From NCBI GenBank assembly GCA_018228685.1, contig CP073691.1, positions 434,001 to 498,000 of the forward strand: a stretch of DNA of 64,000 nucleotides. Direction: 5' to 3'. The notes below the pieces were generated by a model. The model did no database searches. It saw nothing but the letters and a program-made list of their open reading frames with translations, and was not told the DNA's origin. Positions 23,155 to 30,839 of this stretch are shown in pieces (positions within the stretch are counted from its first letter, which is position 1; the number at the start of each line of letters is the position of its first letter). The position numbers and the translations under genes are program-made. This DNA comes from Clostridiaceae bacterium Marseille-Q4149. Lineage in GTDB: Bacteria; Bacillota; Clostridia; Oscillospirales; Oscillospiraceae.

Positions 23155-24573
23155 ACGGCCACAACGCGCTTGATTACCCATCATATCAGTAAGGGGGAAA
23201 CTGTTGCCCAATCGCTGAAAGACCGTTTTGACTACGGCCAGAACCCGGAGAAAACCCAGGGCGGCGAGCTCATTTCCGCCTATGAGTGCGACCACCGCAC
23301 CGCCGACGCGGAGTTTCTTCTGGCAAAGGCAAAGTACAAGGCTGTCACGGGCCGGGAACAAAAACGGGATGCGGATGTGCTCTGCTATCAGATCCGGCAG
23401 TCCTTTCGCCCTGGGGAGATCACCCCGGAGGAGGCAAACCGGGTGGGCTATGAAACGGCCATGCGCTGGACAAAGGGCAAGCACGCCTTTTTCGTTGCCA
23501 CCCATACAGACCGCCAGCACATTCACAATCACATTTATTACAATTCCACCACCCTGGACTATACCGGGAAATTCCGGGACTTTTTCAGATCGGCGGCGGC
23601 CCTGCGGAAACTCTCTGACCGGGTGTGCCTGGAGCATGACCTGTCCGTGATCCAAAACCCGAAGCTCCACAGCAAGGGGCGCTTTCTCCACTATGGACAA
23701 TGGATCGGGGAGCGCCCGCCCTCGGCCAAACAGCGGGTGCGGCTGGCCGTCGTGGGGGCCCTGGGGAAACGGCCCGCCGACTTTGCGGCGTTCCTGGGGC
23801 TCATGGAGGATGCGGGCTTTGCGGTGAAGCATGGCCGGGGCGGTGTCATTTCCTTTCTGGCCCCTGGGCAGGATAAGCCCACCCGCCTGCGCTCGTCCAC
23901 CCTGGGCCCCGGCTTTGACCCGGAGGACATCCGGGCGGTGATCGCCGGGGAGCGCCCGATCCCGGAGCTGCCGAAAGAGGGCCTACCCTCGCCCCGGCGT
24001 GTCGATCTTATCATCGACATTCAAAACCGTTTGGCCCAAGGCAAAGGCCCGGCCTATGAGCGGTGGGCCAAAGTCTATAACATAAAGCAGATGGCCGCCG
24101 CGCTCCTGTATCTCCGGGAGCATGGGCTTGCCGATTACGAGGCGCTTGCAGCCAGCACCGAGGCGGCGGTGGATCGCTTTCACACGCTGGCCGGGGAGCT
24201 ACGGGACACCGAAGCGACCCTTTCCCACACGTCCCAGCTCATGGGCGCGGTGGTGCAGTACGCAAAGACGCGGCCCGTGTTCGACGGCTACAAGGCGGCC
24301 CGGTATTCTAAAAAATATCTGGCCCAGCACGAGACGGAGCTTTCTGACTACCGGGCGGCAAAGGCCGCTATGAATGAGCTGTTAGACGGGGCGAAGCTCC
24401 CCAAAATGGACGCGCTGAAAAAGCAGCGGCGGGAGCTGGCGGAAAAGAAAAAAGCCCTTTACGCGGAATACCGCAAGGCCCAGGCGGATATGCGGGAGGC
24501 CGTGGCCGTCAAGGGGAACATCGACCATCTGCTCGGACATACGGACGAGCGGGATAAGGCCCAGGAGCGATAG
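23155..24573 (+). CDS. ICE relaxase with apparent ACG start
   Basis: 472 aa. It nicks the ICE oriT. The opening reads T-ATTRLITHHISKGETVAQS, where homologues start MATTRLITHH. ACG 23,155 stands in place of ATG, exactly 7 nt after AAGGAGG; the first standard in-frame start (TTG 23,170) is 22 nt from the ribosome binding site. Metal-binding motif THTDRQHIHNHIYYNS is near residues 116-131, with YERWAKVYNIKQMAAAL near 300. The terminator and weak start together suggest deliberately low expression or start loss. Confidence 0.9.
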   Translation, partial: TATTRLITHHISKGETVAQSLKDRFDYGQNPEKTQGGELISAYECDHRTADAEFLLAKAKYKAVTGREQKRDADVLCYQIRQSFRPGEITPEEANRVGYETAMRWTKGKHAFFVATHTDRQHIHNHIYYNSTTLDYTGKFRDFFRSAAALRKLSDRVCLEHDLSVIQNPKLHSKGRFLHYGQWIGERPPSAKQRVRLAVVGALGKRPADFAAFLGLMEDAGFAVKHGRGGVISFLAPGQDKPTRLRSSTLGPGFDPEDIRAVIAGERPIPELPKEGLPSPRRVDLIIDIQNRLAQGKGPAYERWAKVYNIKQMAAALLYLREHGLADYEALAASTEAAVDRFHTLAGELRDTEATLSHTSQLMGAVVQYAKTRPVFDGYKAARYSKKYLAQHETELSDYRAAKAAMNELLDGAKLPKMDALKKQRRELAEKKKALYAEYRKAQADMREAVAVKGNIDHLLGHTDERDKAQER

Positions 24574-24597
24574 CGCCGGGCCGCAGACAACAAGGAC

Positions 24598-24618
24598 TTC
24601 TGGACAAAGTGTCCAGAA
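24598..24618. repeat. 21-bp palindrome, copy 11
   Basis: TTCTGGACA-AAG-TGTCCAGAA, a perfect inverted repeat apart from its centre, 25 bp after the relaxase stop. Confidence 0.92.
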
Positions 24619-24630
24619 GTCCGGCGGGTT

Positions 24631-24702
24631 TGGGGAGCTCCCCAACAAGCATTTTTGCGGGGCTCCCGGCCACGCAAAAATAGCAGGTGTGGGCACACCT
24701 GC
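24631..24702. other. Clustered inverted repeats; candidate ICE oriT
   Basis: Three inverted repeats in 72 bp after the relaxase gene: TGGGGAGCTCCCCA (24631-24644), ATTTTTGCG/CGCAAAAAT (24651-24681) and GCAGGTGTGGGCACACCTGC (24683-24702). Position and structure fit an oriT; no nic site was identified. The rest of 24,574-24,761 holds nothing else recognisable. Confidence 0.45.
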
Positions 24703-24821
24703 CCTGCTTGCCGTTTCGTGCAGGCCCGGAAATGGGTGCAAAAAACGGAGGCGCGTGCTCTTTACGCATCCTCCGTCTCCTTAGCCGCTTTCATCGCTTG
24801 GATGGTGGCTTCTACAATTTT

Positions 24822-25121
24822 TTATTCTTTTTCGTCCAGGGAACCCAGCATGGCGTCAATCCGCTTTCTGCACTCGCTCCCTTTATTTTTGGACGGATAG
24901 AAGTATTGATCTACCGATATATCAAACATTGTTACCATCTGATAAAAGGTGTTGAGGCTGGGGTGTTGGCCGTCATTCTCATTATACATGATAGTGCGTG
25001 GAGCCCGGTCAACAATATAAGCCAGTTGCTCCTGCGTCATCCCGGCGGCTTCCCGTGCCCGCTTGATGGCGAGCCCTATATCGCGAAAATCAAATCGTCG
25101 TTCATCTCTCTCAATCTTCAT
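24822..25121 (-). CDS. XRE family regulator, C-terminally truncated
   Basis: 99 aa. The helix-turn-helix covers residues 12-70: IGLAIKRAREAAGMTQEQLA and PSLNTFYQMVTMFDISVDQYF, the pattern of Cro/CI-type repressors. After DEKE a TAA stop is followed in the same frame by 19 further codons, KIVEATIQAMKAAKETEDA, ending at 24,762. Related regulators continue as DEKEL-x-IVEAT, so one T-to-A change (TTA to TAA) probably removed the last 20 residues. Divergent from the response regulator gene; likely ICE or cargo control. Confidence 0.85.
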   Translation of the reverse strand: MKIERDERRFDFRDIGLAIKRAREAAGMTQEQLAYIVDRAPRTIMYNENDGQHPSLNTFYQMVTMFDISVDQYFYPSKNKGSECRKRIDAMLGSLDEKE

Positions 25122-25132
25122 AATATCACCTA

Positions 25133-25146
25133 ATGTAATTTTACAT
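25133..25146. promoter_or_regulatory. Candidate operator of the XRE regulator
   Basis: Perfect palindrome ATGTAATTTTACAT 11 bp upstream of the regulator start, suited to autorepression. Confidence 0.55.
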
Positions 25147-25296
25147 TTCAGGTATCGTTATTTGAACGAGTGTATATTTCATAATACCGACTATTTAATT
25201 TCACTTTCCGATATTGAGCTTTGGACCGATGTAAAGTAGAATATATATTAAAGTTCCGATTTCTTTCCGCAAGTAAAATTGATAAATAATTGAAAG

Positions 25297-25313
25297 TTGA
25301 GTGCTACACTCAA
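25297..25313. promoter_or_regulatory. Candidate operator upstream of the response regulator
   Basis: TTGAGTG-CTA-CACTCAA palindrome directly before the AGGAGG ribosome binding site; it could control the four-gene cargo operon at DNA or RNA level. Confidence 0.5.
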
Positions 25314-25332
25314 TTATTAGGAGGTGCGTAAA

Positions 25333-26007
25333 GTGGAATCAAAAATACTGATTGCTGATGATGAAAGCGACATTGTTTCTATGCTCGGCAGCTTTTTTGA
25401 AAGCAAGGGCTTTCGTGTCCTGCCCGCTTTCAATGGTGCAGAAGCACTAAAGCAAGTGGAAAAACAACCGGATATTATTTTGCTTGACATCAATATGCCC
25501 GGAACAGACGGGTTAGAAGTTTGCAAGCGTATCCGCGATCACATATCCTGCCCAATCCTTTTTTTGACTGCTCGAATCGAAGATACAGATAAGGTAAAAG
25601 GCTTTACTGTTGGTGGCGATGATTACATTGTGAAGCCCTTTTCACTTGTGGAACTTGAAGCGCGGGTGCGTGCTCATCTGCGCCGGGAGGCACGACACAA
25701 TTTTGAAGCACAAGTCAAGTTTTCCGGTGATTTGACGATTGACTATTCAGAACGTTGCTTGTTCTTTGGTGATAAGCGTATCGGTCTTGCAAAAAAGGAA
25801 TTTGATATTGTGGAACTGCTTTCTCAAAGTCCAGGGCAGGTCTTTGATAAAGAACGGATTTATGAGCGTATTTGGGGTTATGACAGCGAGGGCGACAGCA
25901 GCGTTGTGGCAGAGCATATCCGCAGGATACGGACTAAAATTGCTGCATATACCGACCATATGTATGTTGAAACGGTTTGGGGGTGTGGATACAAATGGGT
26001 CAAGTAA
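25333..26007 (+). CDS. OmpR-family response regulator
   Basis: 224 aa. The receiver domain (1-118) has acidic residues in ILIADDES, phosphoacceptor Asp near residue 52 in LLDINMPG, and Lys in IVKPFS near 102. The winged-helix DNA-binding domain covers 130-224, ending VETVWGCGYKW. GTG 25,333 is 8 nt from AGGAGG; GTG 25,324 overlaps it. It overlaps the kinase gene by 13 bp. Together with kinase and ABC genes it forms a sensing and export module of the kind that protects against peptide antibiotics. Confidence 0.93.
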   Translation: MESKILIADDESDIVSMLGSFFESKGFRVLPAFNGAEALKQVEKQPDIILLDINMPGTDGLEVCKRIRDHISCPILFLTARIEDTDKVKGFTVGGDDYIVKPFSLVELEARVRAHLRREARHNFEAQVKFSGDLTIDYSERCLFFGDKRIGLAKKEFDIVELLSQSPGQVFDKERIYERIWGYDSEGDSSVVAEHIRRIRTKIAAYTDHMYVETVWGCGYKWVK

Positions 26008-27173
26008 ATTGCCGCAAGCACTATTTATCTCTCCGAAAAAGCCTTGTTCTCTATGTAATTGCCTTTGTTGTACTCGCAGTCTTTCTATCCGTAACGACTT
26101 TTTCGATCTGTGGTAGTGCTGCCGAAGGTATCAGAGCATCTTATCCCCCGTCCGGCGAAAAATATTATTTGACGAATGAGCAGGGGGAACAGTTGGGTGA
26201 CGGCGCTTACATCGGAATAGTGCCCGTCCCGATGTCTAAAGAGGACGAGCGTACCATTGCGCTACTGGAGAAACTTCCCATTGTTGCAACTCCTATCTAT
26301 TCTGCATTCTGTATTATCGCTGCTGCGCTGCTGTTTTACAGAAACAGGCTGAAAAAGCCGCTTGCGGAACTGCGGACTGCTTCTGAAAAAATAGCGAACA
26401 ATGACTTGGACTTTTCAATCGACTATGATAACAACGATGAATTGGGACAGCTTTGCGCGTCCTTTGAAATCATGCGGACAACCCTTGCGGACAATTTCTC
26501 TAAAATGTGGCGGCAAGTTGAAGAACGAAAAGCACTCAACGCCGCTTTTGCTCACGATTTGCGTACCCCTCTAACAGTACTAAAAGGCTATAACGAAATG
26601 CTGCAAACCAGCGACAATTCCCAAACGATGGAAACCGCCGCCACAATGGGAAAGCATATTTCCCGTATGGAAAACTATGTAAGCAGTATGAGCAACATTA
26701 GGCGTATGGAAGATACGCAGCCAGAGTACAAGTTGATTGACTTACAACCGTTGGTATCTTCTTTGTATGACAGTGCAAAAATCATTTGTACGAAAAACGG
26801 AAAAGAGTTGATTTTACAAAATGACATATCTGTTTTGCAACTTTCTCTTGACAGTGCATTTATCTCACAGGTATGCAACAACTTGATTTCTAACGCTGTG
26901 CGGTATGCCCGGACTTTAGTAACAATATCTTTCACCTTGCATGACAACGGTTTGCTGCTTTCCGTATCGGACGATGGGAATGGTTTTGATAAAGACAGCC
27001 TACAAAAAGCTGCAAATCCGTACTTCACAGGGGAAAGCAACCATTCTGAGCATTTCGGACTTGGGTTATATATTTGCAAGCTGCTTTGTGAACACCATAA
27101 CGGCTATTTGCAAATTCGGAATACCGTCAACGGAGCGAATGTATCTGCCTATTTCAAATCTCCCACTTTGTAG
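25995..27173 (+). CDS. Sensor histidine kinase with HAMP domain
   Basis: 392 aa. Membrane helices near residues 17-38 and 97-115 enclose an extracytoplasmic loop of about 58 residues. HAMP spans about 116-165. The H-box FAHDLRTPLTVLKGYNEM has its His near 187, N-box VCNNLISNAVRYA is near 294, and G-boxes SDDGNGF and HFGLGLYI follow near 328 and 355. ATG 25,995 lies inside the response regulator end, so the pair is translationally coupled. The signal is unknown. Confidence 0.93.
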   Translation: MGQVNCRKHYLSLRKSLVLYVIAFVVLAVFLSVTTFSICGSAAEGIRASYPPSGEKYYLTNEQGEQLGDGAYIGIVPVPMSKEDERTIALLEKLPIVATPIYSAFCIIAAALLFYRNRLKKPLAELRTASEKIANNDLDFSIDYDNNDELGQLCASFEIMRTTLADNFSKMWRQVEERKALNAAFAHDLRTPLTVLKGYNEMLQTSDNSQTMETAATMGKHISRMENYVSSMSNIRRMEDTQPEYKLIDLQPLVSSLYDSAKIICTKNGKELILQNDISVLQLSLDSAFISQVCNNLISNAVRYARTLVTISFTLHDNGLLLSVSDDGNGFDKDSLQKAANPYFTGESNHSEHFGLGLYICKLLCEHHNGYLQIRNTVNGANVSAYFKSPTL

Positions 27174-27198
27174 ATAAAAAGTAGATATTTCCCCTTTA

Positions 27199-27234
27199 TA
27201 CTCTCCATGAAAACACATGGAGAGTATTTTTATT
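27199..27234 (+). terminator. Terminator or attenuator between kinase and ABC genes
   Basis: TACTCTCCATG pairs with CATGGAGAGTA around AAAACA, followed by TTTTT. It may hold back the ABC genes until the system is induced. Confidence 0.85.
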
Positions 27235-27262
27235 GCTCCCTATGGAGAAAGGAGCGTTTTTT

Positions 27263-28138
27263 ATGGAATTAAAGACAATCGGTCTGACAAAAAAGTTCGG
27301 CTCTAAAACGGCTGTGAACGCCTTGAACATCACCTTGACAAATGGCGTTTACGGTTTGCTGGGCGCAAATGGCGCAGGAAAAACAACGCTTATGCGGCTA
27401 CTCTGCAATATTCAAACGCCTACTTCCGGCAAAATCCTGCTGAATGGCAGGAACATTGTTGAACTGGGTGAGAAATATCGAAACCTCTTAGGCTACTTGC
27501 CGCAGCACTTCGGGTATTACCCCGACTTTTCGGCGTATGACTTTTTGATCTACGTTTCGGCTCTGAAAGGATTGGACGAAAAGGCGGCGCGTAAGAAGTC
27601 AAAAGAGTTGCTGGAAGCAGTAGACTTATCGAGGGAAAGTAAGCACAAAATCAAAACTTTTTCGGGAGGCATGAAACAGCGTTTAGGAATTGCACAAGCC
27701 ATGCTCAATGACCCCCGCATTTTGATTTTAGACGAGCCAACGGCAGGGCTTGACCCGAAAGAGCGCGTCCGTTTCCGCAATTTGATCAGCGCCTTTTCCA
27801 AAGACCGCATTGTAATTCTGTCTACGCATATTGTTTCCGATGTGGAGTTTATTGCAGAGGAAATCATTATGATGAAATCCGGTCAGATCATTCATTTTGG
27901 AAATCCGCAGGAGATTACTTCTGAAATCGACGGTCAAGTATGGGAATGTACGGTTCCGACTGCCTATGCGGAAAAATACGCGGCTGCCTACAATACAAGC
28001 AATCTGCGTAACATCAGCGGAAATCAGACAATCTTACGGATTATTGGAGATCGTCCGCCTATGGAAAATGTGGTAAGGGTGCAGCCTACTTTGGAAGATT
28101 TGTACCTGTTCTATTTCAAAGGGGGTTGTGAAGAATGA
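27263..28138 (+). CDS. ABC transporter ATP-binding protein
   Basis: 291 aa. Walker A GANGAGKTTLM is near residue 35, the Q-loop in GYLPQHFGYYP near 83, signature TFSGGMKQRLG near 131, Walker B RILILDEPTAGLD near 151 and the H-loop in LSTHIVSDVE near 186. This is the bacitracin/lantibiotic export type of ATPase. Its end overlaps the permease by 4 bp (ATGA). With the two-component pair upstream it probably exports or detaches a peptide antibiotic; the substrate is not predictable. Confidence 0.92.
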   Translation: MELKTIGLTKKFGSKTAVNALNITLTNGVYGLLGANGAGKTTLMRLLCNIQTPTSGKILLNGRNIVELGEKYRNLLGYLPQHFGYYPDFSAYDFLIYVSALKGLDEKAARKKSKELLEAVDLSRESKHKIKTFSGGMKQRLGIAQAMLNDPRILILDEPTAGLDPKERVRFRNLISAFSKDRIVILSTHIVSDVEFIAEEIIMMKSGQIIHFGNPQEITSEIDGQVWECTVPTAYAEKYAAAYNTSNLRNISGNQTILRIIGDRPPMENVVRVQPTLEDLYLFYFKGGCEE

Positions 28139-29211
28139 AAAAACTAATTCTTTTTGAACTGCGAAAAGTATTTTCAAAGCGTTTATCTTTGATTGTTCTG
28201 GTTGGAATACTTCTGTTTTCTGTCTTGATTTCCTTTTCTACCTATCAAAACAAATATGCTTTTGACGGTGTAAGTGCGGAAGGTTCAGGTAAAACGGCAG
28301 TAGAAATCGACAAGGAAATTGCCGCGAAATACGAGGGAATATTGACCGACGAAAAAGTACAGCAAATGATGAATGACTTTGCGCCGACCCATGATCTGCA
28401 TGGTCTCAATGCGATGTACCTGTATCAAAACGCTACACAATCCGCCGCCTTTTCCCGATTTTCTGATAAAGAGGGAAATTGGAACGGATTAAGTGTTTCG
28501 GATGTGTTCGGTAATGAAGAAATCAAAATTGGCTATGTAGATGGTTGGCTTTCAACAAGTAAAAACATGGTGCGGGTTTTTATCGTGCTTGCTCTTGCGG
28601 TTATCATCATGCTTGCTCCGATTTTCTCCGGAGAGTATGAAGGCGTTGACAATATCATATTGACAAGCAAATACGGCAAAACCAAATGCGCTACTGCAAA
28701 GGTAGCAGCAGGTATTCTTACCGCCATTCTCACTACCGCGCTGGTTGCGGCTTTTAACTTGCTTCTTGCTCTTATCTTTTACGGAACGGAAGGGCTGGAT
28801 TGTAGTATTCTATTCGCTCCCAGCGACTATGCAGAGGGGTTCATTCCTTTCAATATCACTTGTGGAACGTTGCTAAAATATCAAATCCTTTTGGCGTTTA
28901 CCTGTACTCTCAGCGTAACGGGAATTACGCTGCTTATATCTGCAATCAGTAAAAATCAGATTGTAGCTTTCGTTGCGTCTATGGCAATTTTTCTTTTTCC
29001 GGTTTTGCTGCCAATCACAGAAGCAAATCCGTTGTTCCGCTTGATTGGGCTTTTACCTTTGTATCATGTGCAAGCCGTTTCGCTCTTATCAGTGGAACAA
29101 ATGAGTAACGGTATGTTGTATGCGGTGTGGGCAATCCCAACAGCACTGCTCTTTTTAGGAATTGGCGCAGTTATATCTCGCCGCGTATTTGCAAAACACC
29201 AAGTTTCATAA
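28135..29211 (+). CDS. ABC transporter permease
   Basis: 358 aa, ABC-2-like membrane subunit. One N-terminal helix (about 18-36), an extracytoplasmic region of about 110 residues, then five helices near 150-170, 190-215, 250-275, 280-300 and 335-352. The basic start MKKLILFELRKVFSKRLS is typical. AT-rich like the three genes before it and clearly lower in GC than the flanking transfer genes, so the four genes arrived as one cargo unit. Confidence 0.88.
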   Translation: MKKLILFELRKVFSKRLSLIVLVGILLFSVLISFSTYQNKYAFDGVSAEGSGKTAVEIDKEIAAKYEGILTDEKVQQMMNDFAPTHDLHGLNAMYLYQNATQSAAFSRFSDKEGNWNGLSVSDVFGNEEIKIGYVDGWLSTSKNMVRVFIVLALAVIIMLAPIFSGEYEGVDNIILTSKYGKTKCATAKVAAGILTAILTTALVAAFNLLLALIFYGTEGLDCSILFAPSDYAEGFIPFNITCGTLLKYQILLAFTCTLSVTGITLLISAISKNQIVAFVASMAIFLFPVLLPITEANPLFRLIGLLPLYHVQAVSLLSVEQMSNGMLYAVWAIPTALLFLGIGAVISRRVFAKHQVS

Positions 29212-29260
29212 ATCATTCGCACAGAGCCGCTAATAGCAGATTTGCGCGAAGTTAGAGAAC

Positions 29261-29302
29261 AGCGGCCTTGAAATATCAAAATCAAAGCCGCCGTTTTCTT
29301 TT
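29261..29302 (+). terminator. Terminator after the cargo operon
   Basis: AGCGGC-CTTGA pairs with TCAA-AGCCGC, followed by CGTTTTCTTTTTT. Confidence 0.65.
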
Positions 29303-29650
29303 TTGAAATATTAAGAATACGGGGGGTGTGTTAAAGTCGCCCTTTTTTAAGGATACGGCGGTGTCCAGGAGGTATCGTCGTGGCCTTTTTCCATCCCCCT
29401 AACCTGTCAAAAAAAGCTCATCCACCGAACAGGAGCAGTTCGGCGGTGGATGCGAAATTTGGCAGTATATAAGTGAATTTGTCGTTTCACGCGCTTGCGT
29501 GGCCTTGTGCTACGCAGGCGCATTTTGTTTGTCCGGCTTCTGGACACTTTGTCCAGAGGTGCGGGGCGGCTCCCCTGGGTGCCGCTCTCCGCCAGCTTCC
29601 CATTTTGTTTCCGCTCAACCCATCAACCGAAACAAAATGGAGGACAAGCT
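29303..29650. other. Intergenic region upstream of the sigma factor
   Basis: About 350 bp without a gene. It holds a hairpin CATCCACCGAAC (29419-29430) / GTTCGGCGGTGGATG (29438-29452) and palindrome copy 12. It marks the return to high GC after the cargo. Confidence 0.55.
29538..29558. repeat. 21-bp palindrome, copy 12
   Basis: TTCTGGACA-CTT-TGTCCAGAG, 93 bp upstream of the sigma factor gene. Confidence 0.9.
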
Positions 29651-30073
29651 ATGACAACGATCAATCTGAAAGATTTTTATTATTGGTACTTAACGGACGA
29701 GCTGGTGGAGGTGCCTGACGAGGTAGCGGAGGAACTCATGGCCAGCAAGCGGCGCGAGGCCGCCCATGCGGAACGGGTACGCTACAACAAGGCTTATTAT
29801 TCCCTGGATTGTGACGACGGGATCGAATACTCCGCCTGCCTGCACGAGCCCAGCCCCCAGGAGCTCATGGATCGCAAGGAGCTGTTTTTCCGGCTGTGGA
29901 ACGCCCTTAACTCTCTGCCGGAGATCCAGGGCCGCCGGGTGGACGCTCATTTGATCCTTGGAAAGAGCTACCGTCAGATCGCCCGCGAGGAGGGCGTGGA
30001 CAAGAGTGCCGTCCGCTGCTCCGTGAAATGCGGGATTGAGGGCATGAAAAAATATTTGCAGGAAAATTTCTAA
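29651..30073 (+). CDS. Sigma-70 family (region 4) regulator of the ICE
   Basis: 140 aa. The C-terminal half has the region 4 helix-turn-helix: ALNSLPEIQGRRVDAHLILG, then SYRQIAREEGVDKSAVRCSV. The N-terminal part (FYYWYLTDELVEVPDEVAEE) is typical of ICE and phage sigma-like proteins that have no region 2 of standard form. TGGAGG lies 6-7 nt before ATG 29,651. It may direct RNA polymerase to element promoters, for example the two that share GAGTCATCC at 22,697 and 30,760. Confidence 0.85.
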   Translation: MTTINLKDFYYWYLTDELVEVPDEVAEELMASKRREAAHAERVRYNKAYYSLDCDDGIEYSACLHEPSPQELMDRKELFFRLWNALNSLPEIQGRRVDAHLILGKSYRQIAREEGVDKSAVRCSVKCGIEGMKKYLQENF

Positions 30074-30176
30074 GTTACCATCTCCATTCACCCCTCTTTT
30101 TCTGGTGGTATGTGAGAGGAGGTTTTCTCTCCGCAAAGGAGGCGCGGGGGCCGCAGGCCACCGCCCCCCCTTTGTG

Positions 30177-30241
30177 GGGGAGCGCCGTTGCCGAGTATGG
30201 CTGTCTTATGACGGGGCAAGAAAATGAGCGCGGCGCTCCCC
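30177..30241. repeat. Inverted repeat upstream of a small ICE gene
   Basis: GGGGAGCGCCG (30177-30187) pairs with CGGCGCTCCCC (30231-30241) across a 43-nt loop, in the 196-bp gap after the sigma factor. Confidence 0.65.
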
Positions 30242-30269
30242 GCCATTTATGAAAGTGAGGGAGAACAGA

Positions 30270-30470
30270 ATGGACTATGATCCTATGTTGGTTGCTATGC
30301 TGTCCCAGCCGTGGAGCAACAATGCCTGCCGTGGCTACGTCATCTACGCGATGGAGAACTGCGGGTTTTCTCCCAACGACATCCGGCGCGTGGTGGCGGA
30401 GCTCTATGAGGTTTTCGATATCCGCAGTCTGGAAGAGGCCCAGCAGCACTTTGAGGAAAGCCCTTACTGA
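30270..30470 (+). CDS. Small ICE protein
   Basis: 66 aa, acidic and helical: MDYDPMLVAMLSQPWSNNAC, then VIYAMENCGFSPNDIRRVV and a C-terminal helix. ATG 30,270 follows GAGGGAGAACAG; the ATG at 30,249 lies before the ribosome binding site. Not a family I can name. It lies between sigma factor and recombinase, a region that often holds small regulators or excision factors. Palindrome copy 13 begins one base after its stop. Confidence 0.65.
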   Translation: MDYDPMLVAMLSQPWSNNACRGYVIYAMENCGFSPNDIRRVVAELYEVFDIRSLEEAQQHFEESPY

Positions 30471-30471
30471 C

Positions 30472-30492
30472 TTCTGGACAAAGTGTCCAGAG
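30472..30492. repeat. 21-bp palindrome, copy 13
   Basis: TTCTGGACA-AAG-TGTCCAGAG, just after a stop codon and 14 bp before a terminator. Confidence 0.9.
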
Positions 30493-30506
30493 GTACATAT
30501 CCGGCC

Positions 30507-30536
30507 AAAGGCCAGCACTTCGCGGTGCTGGCCTTT
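30507..30536 (+). terminator. Intrinsic terminator
   Basis: AAAGGCCAGCAC pairs perfectly with GTGCTGGCCTTT across TTCGCG. Confidence 0.8.
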
Positions 30537-30578
30537 GCTATGTTTCAACACATTTTATCATTGTATGGGAGGGATTTT

Positions 30579-30755
30579 ATGCAGGCGCAGGTCAAATATG
30601 AAAGTGAAATCAAAACGGCTGTTCTCGGAGATCGGACGATCACCGTTAAGAATGTTACCCCCATTTACCCGCCGCAGGAACGGGACAAGCGAAACCGCGA
30701 AATTGAGCGGCGGCTGTTCGATGTGTTCGTAAAGTACGCCGGACAGCGGAGGTAA
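30579..30755 (+). CDS. Small protein upstream of the ICE recombinase
   Basis: 58 aa, basic. GGGAGGG lies 5 nt before ATG 30,579. VKYESEIKTAVLGDRTITVK could form a beta-hairpin, followed by a charged helix (QERDKRNREIERRLFDVFV). Its size, charge and place directly before the recombinase suit a recombination directionality factor, but this is only inference from position. The recombinase promoter begins at its stop codon. Confidence 0.65.
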   Translation: MQAQVKYESEIKTAVLGDRTITVKNVTPIYPPQERDKRNREIERRLFDVFVKYAGQRR

Positions 30756-30759
30756 TTCA

Positions 30760-30797
30760 GAGTCATCCTTGTTGTAAGGGGGCACCAGAGGTATAAT
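30760..30797 (+). promoter_or_regulatory. Promoter of the ICE recombinase
   Basis: TTGTTG (30769-30774), 17-bp spacer, TATAAT (30792-30797). The 16-bp GAGTCATCCTTGTTGT block is identical to that at 22,697-22,712. Confidence 0.82.
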
Positions 30798-30839
30798 ATA
30801 ATTGTAGGTTGGCTCCCGTTTAACCGAAGGAAGCTAATT

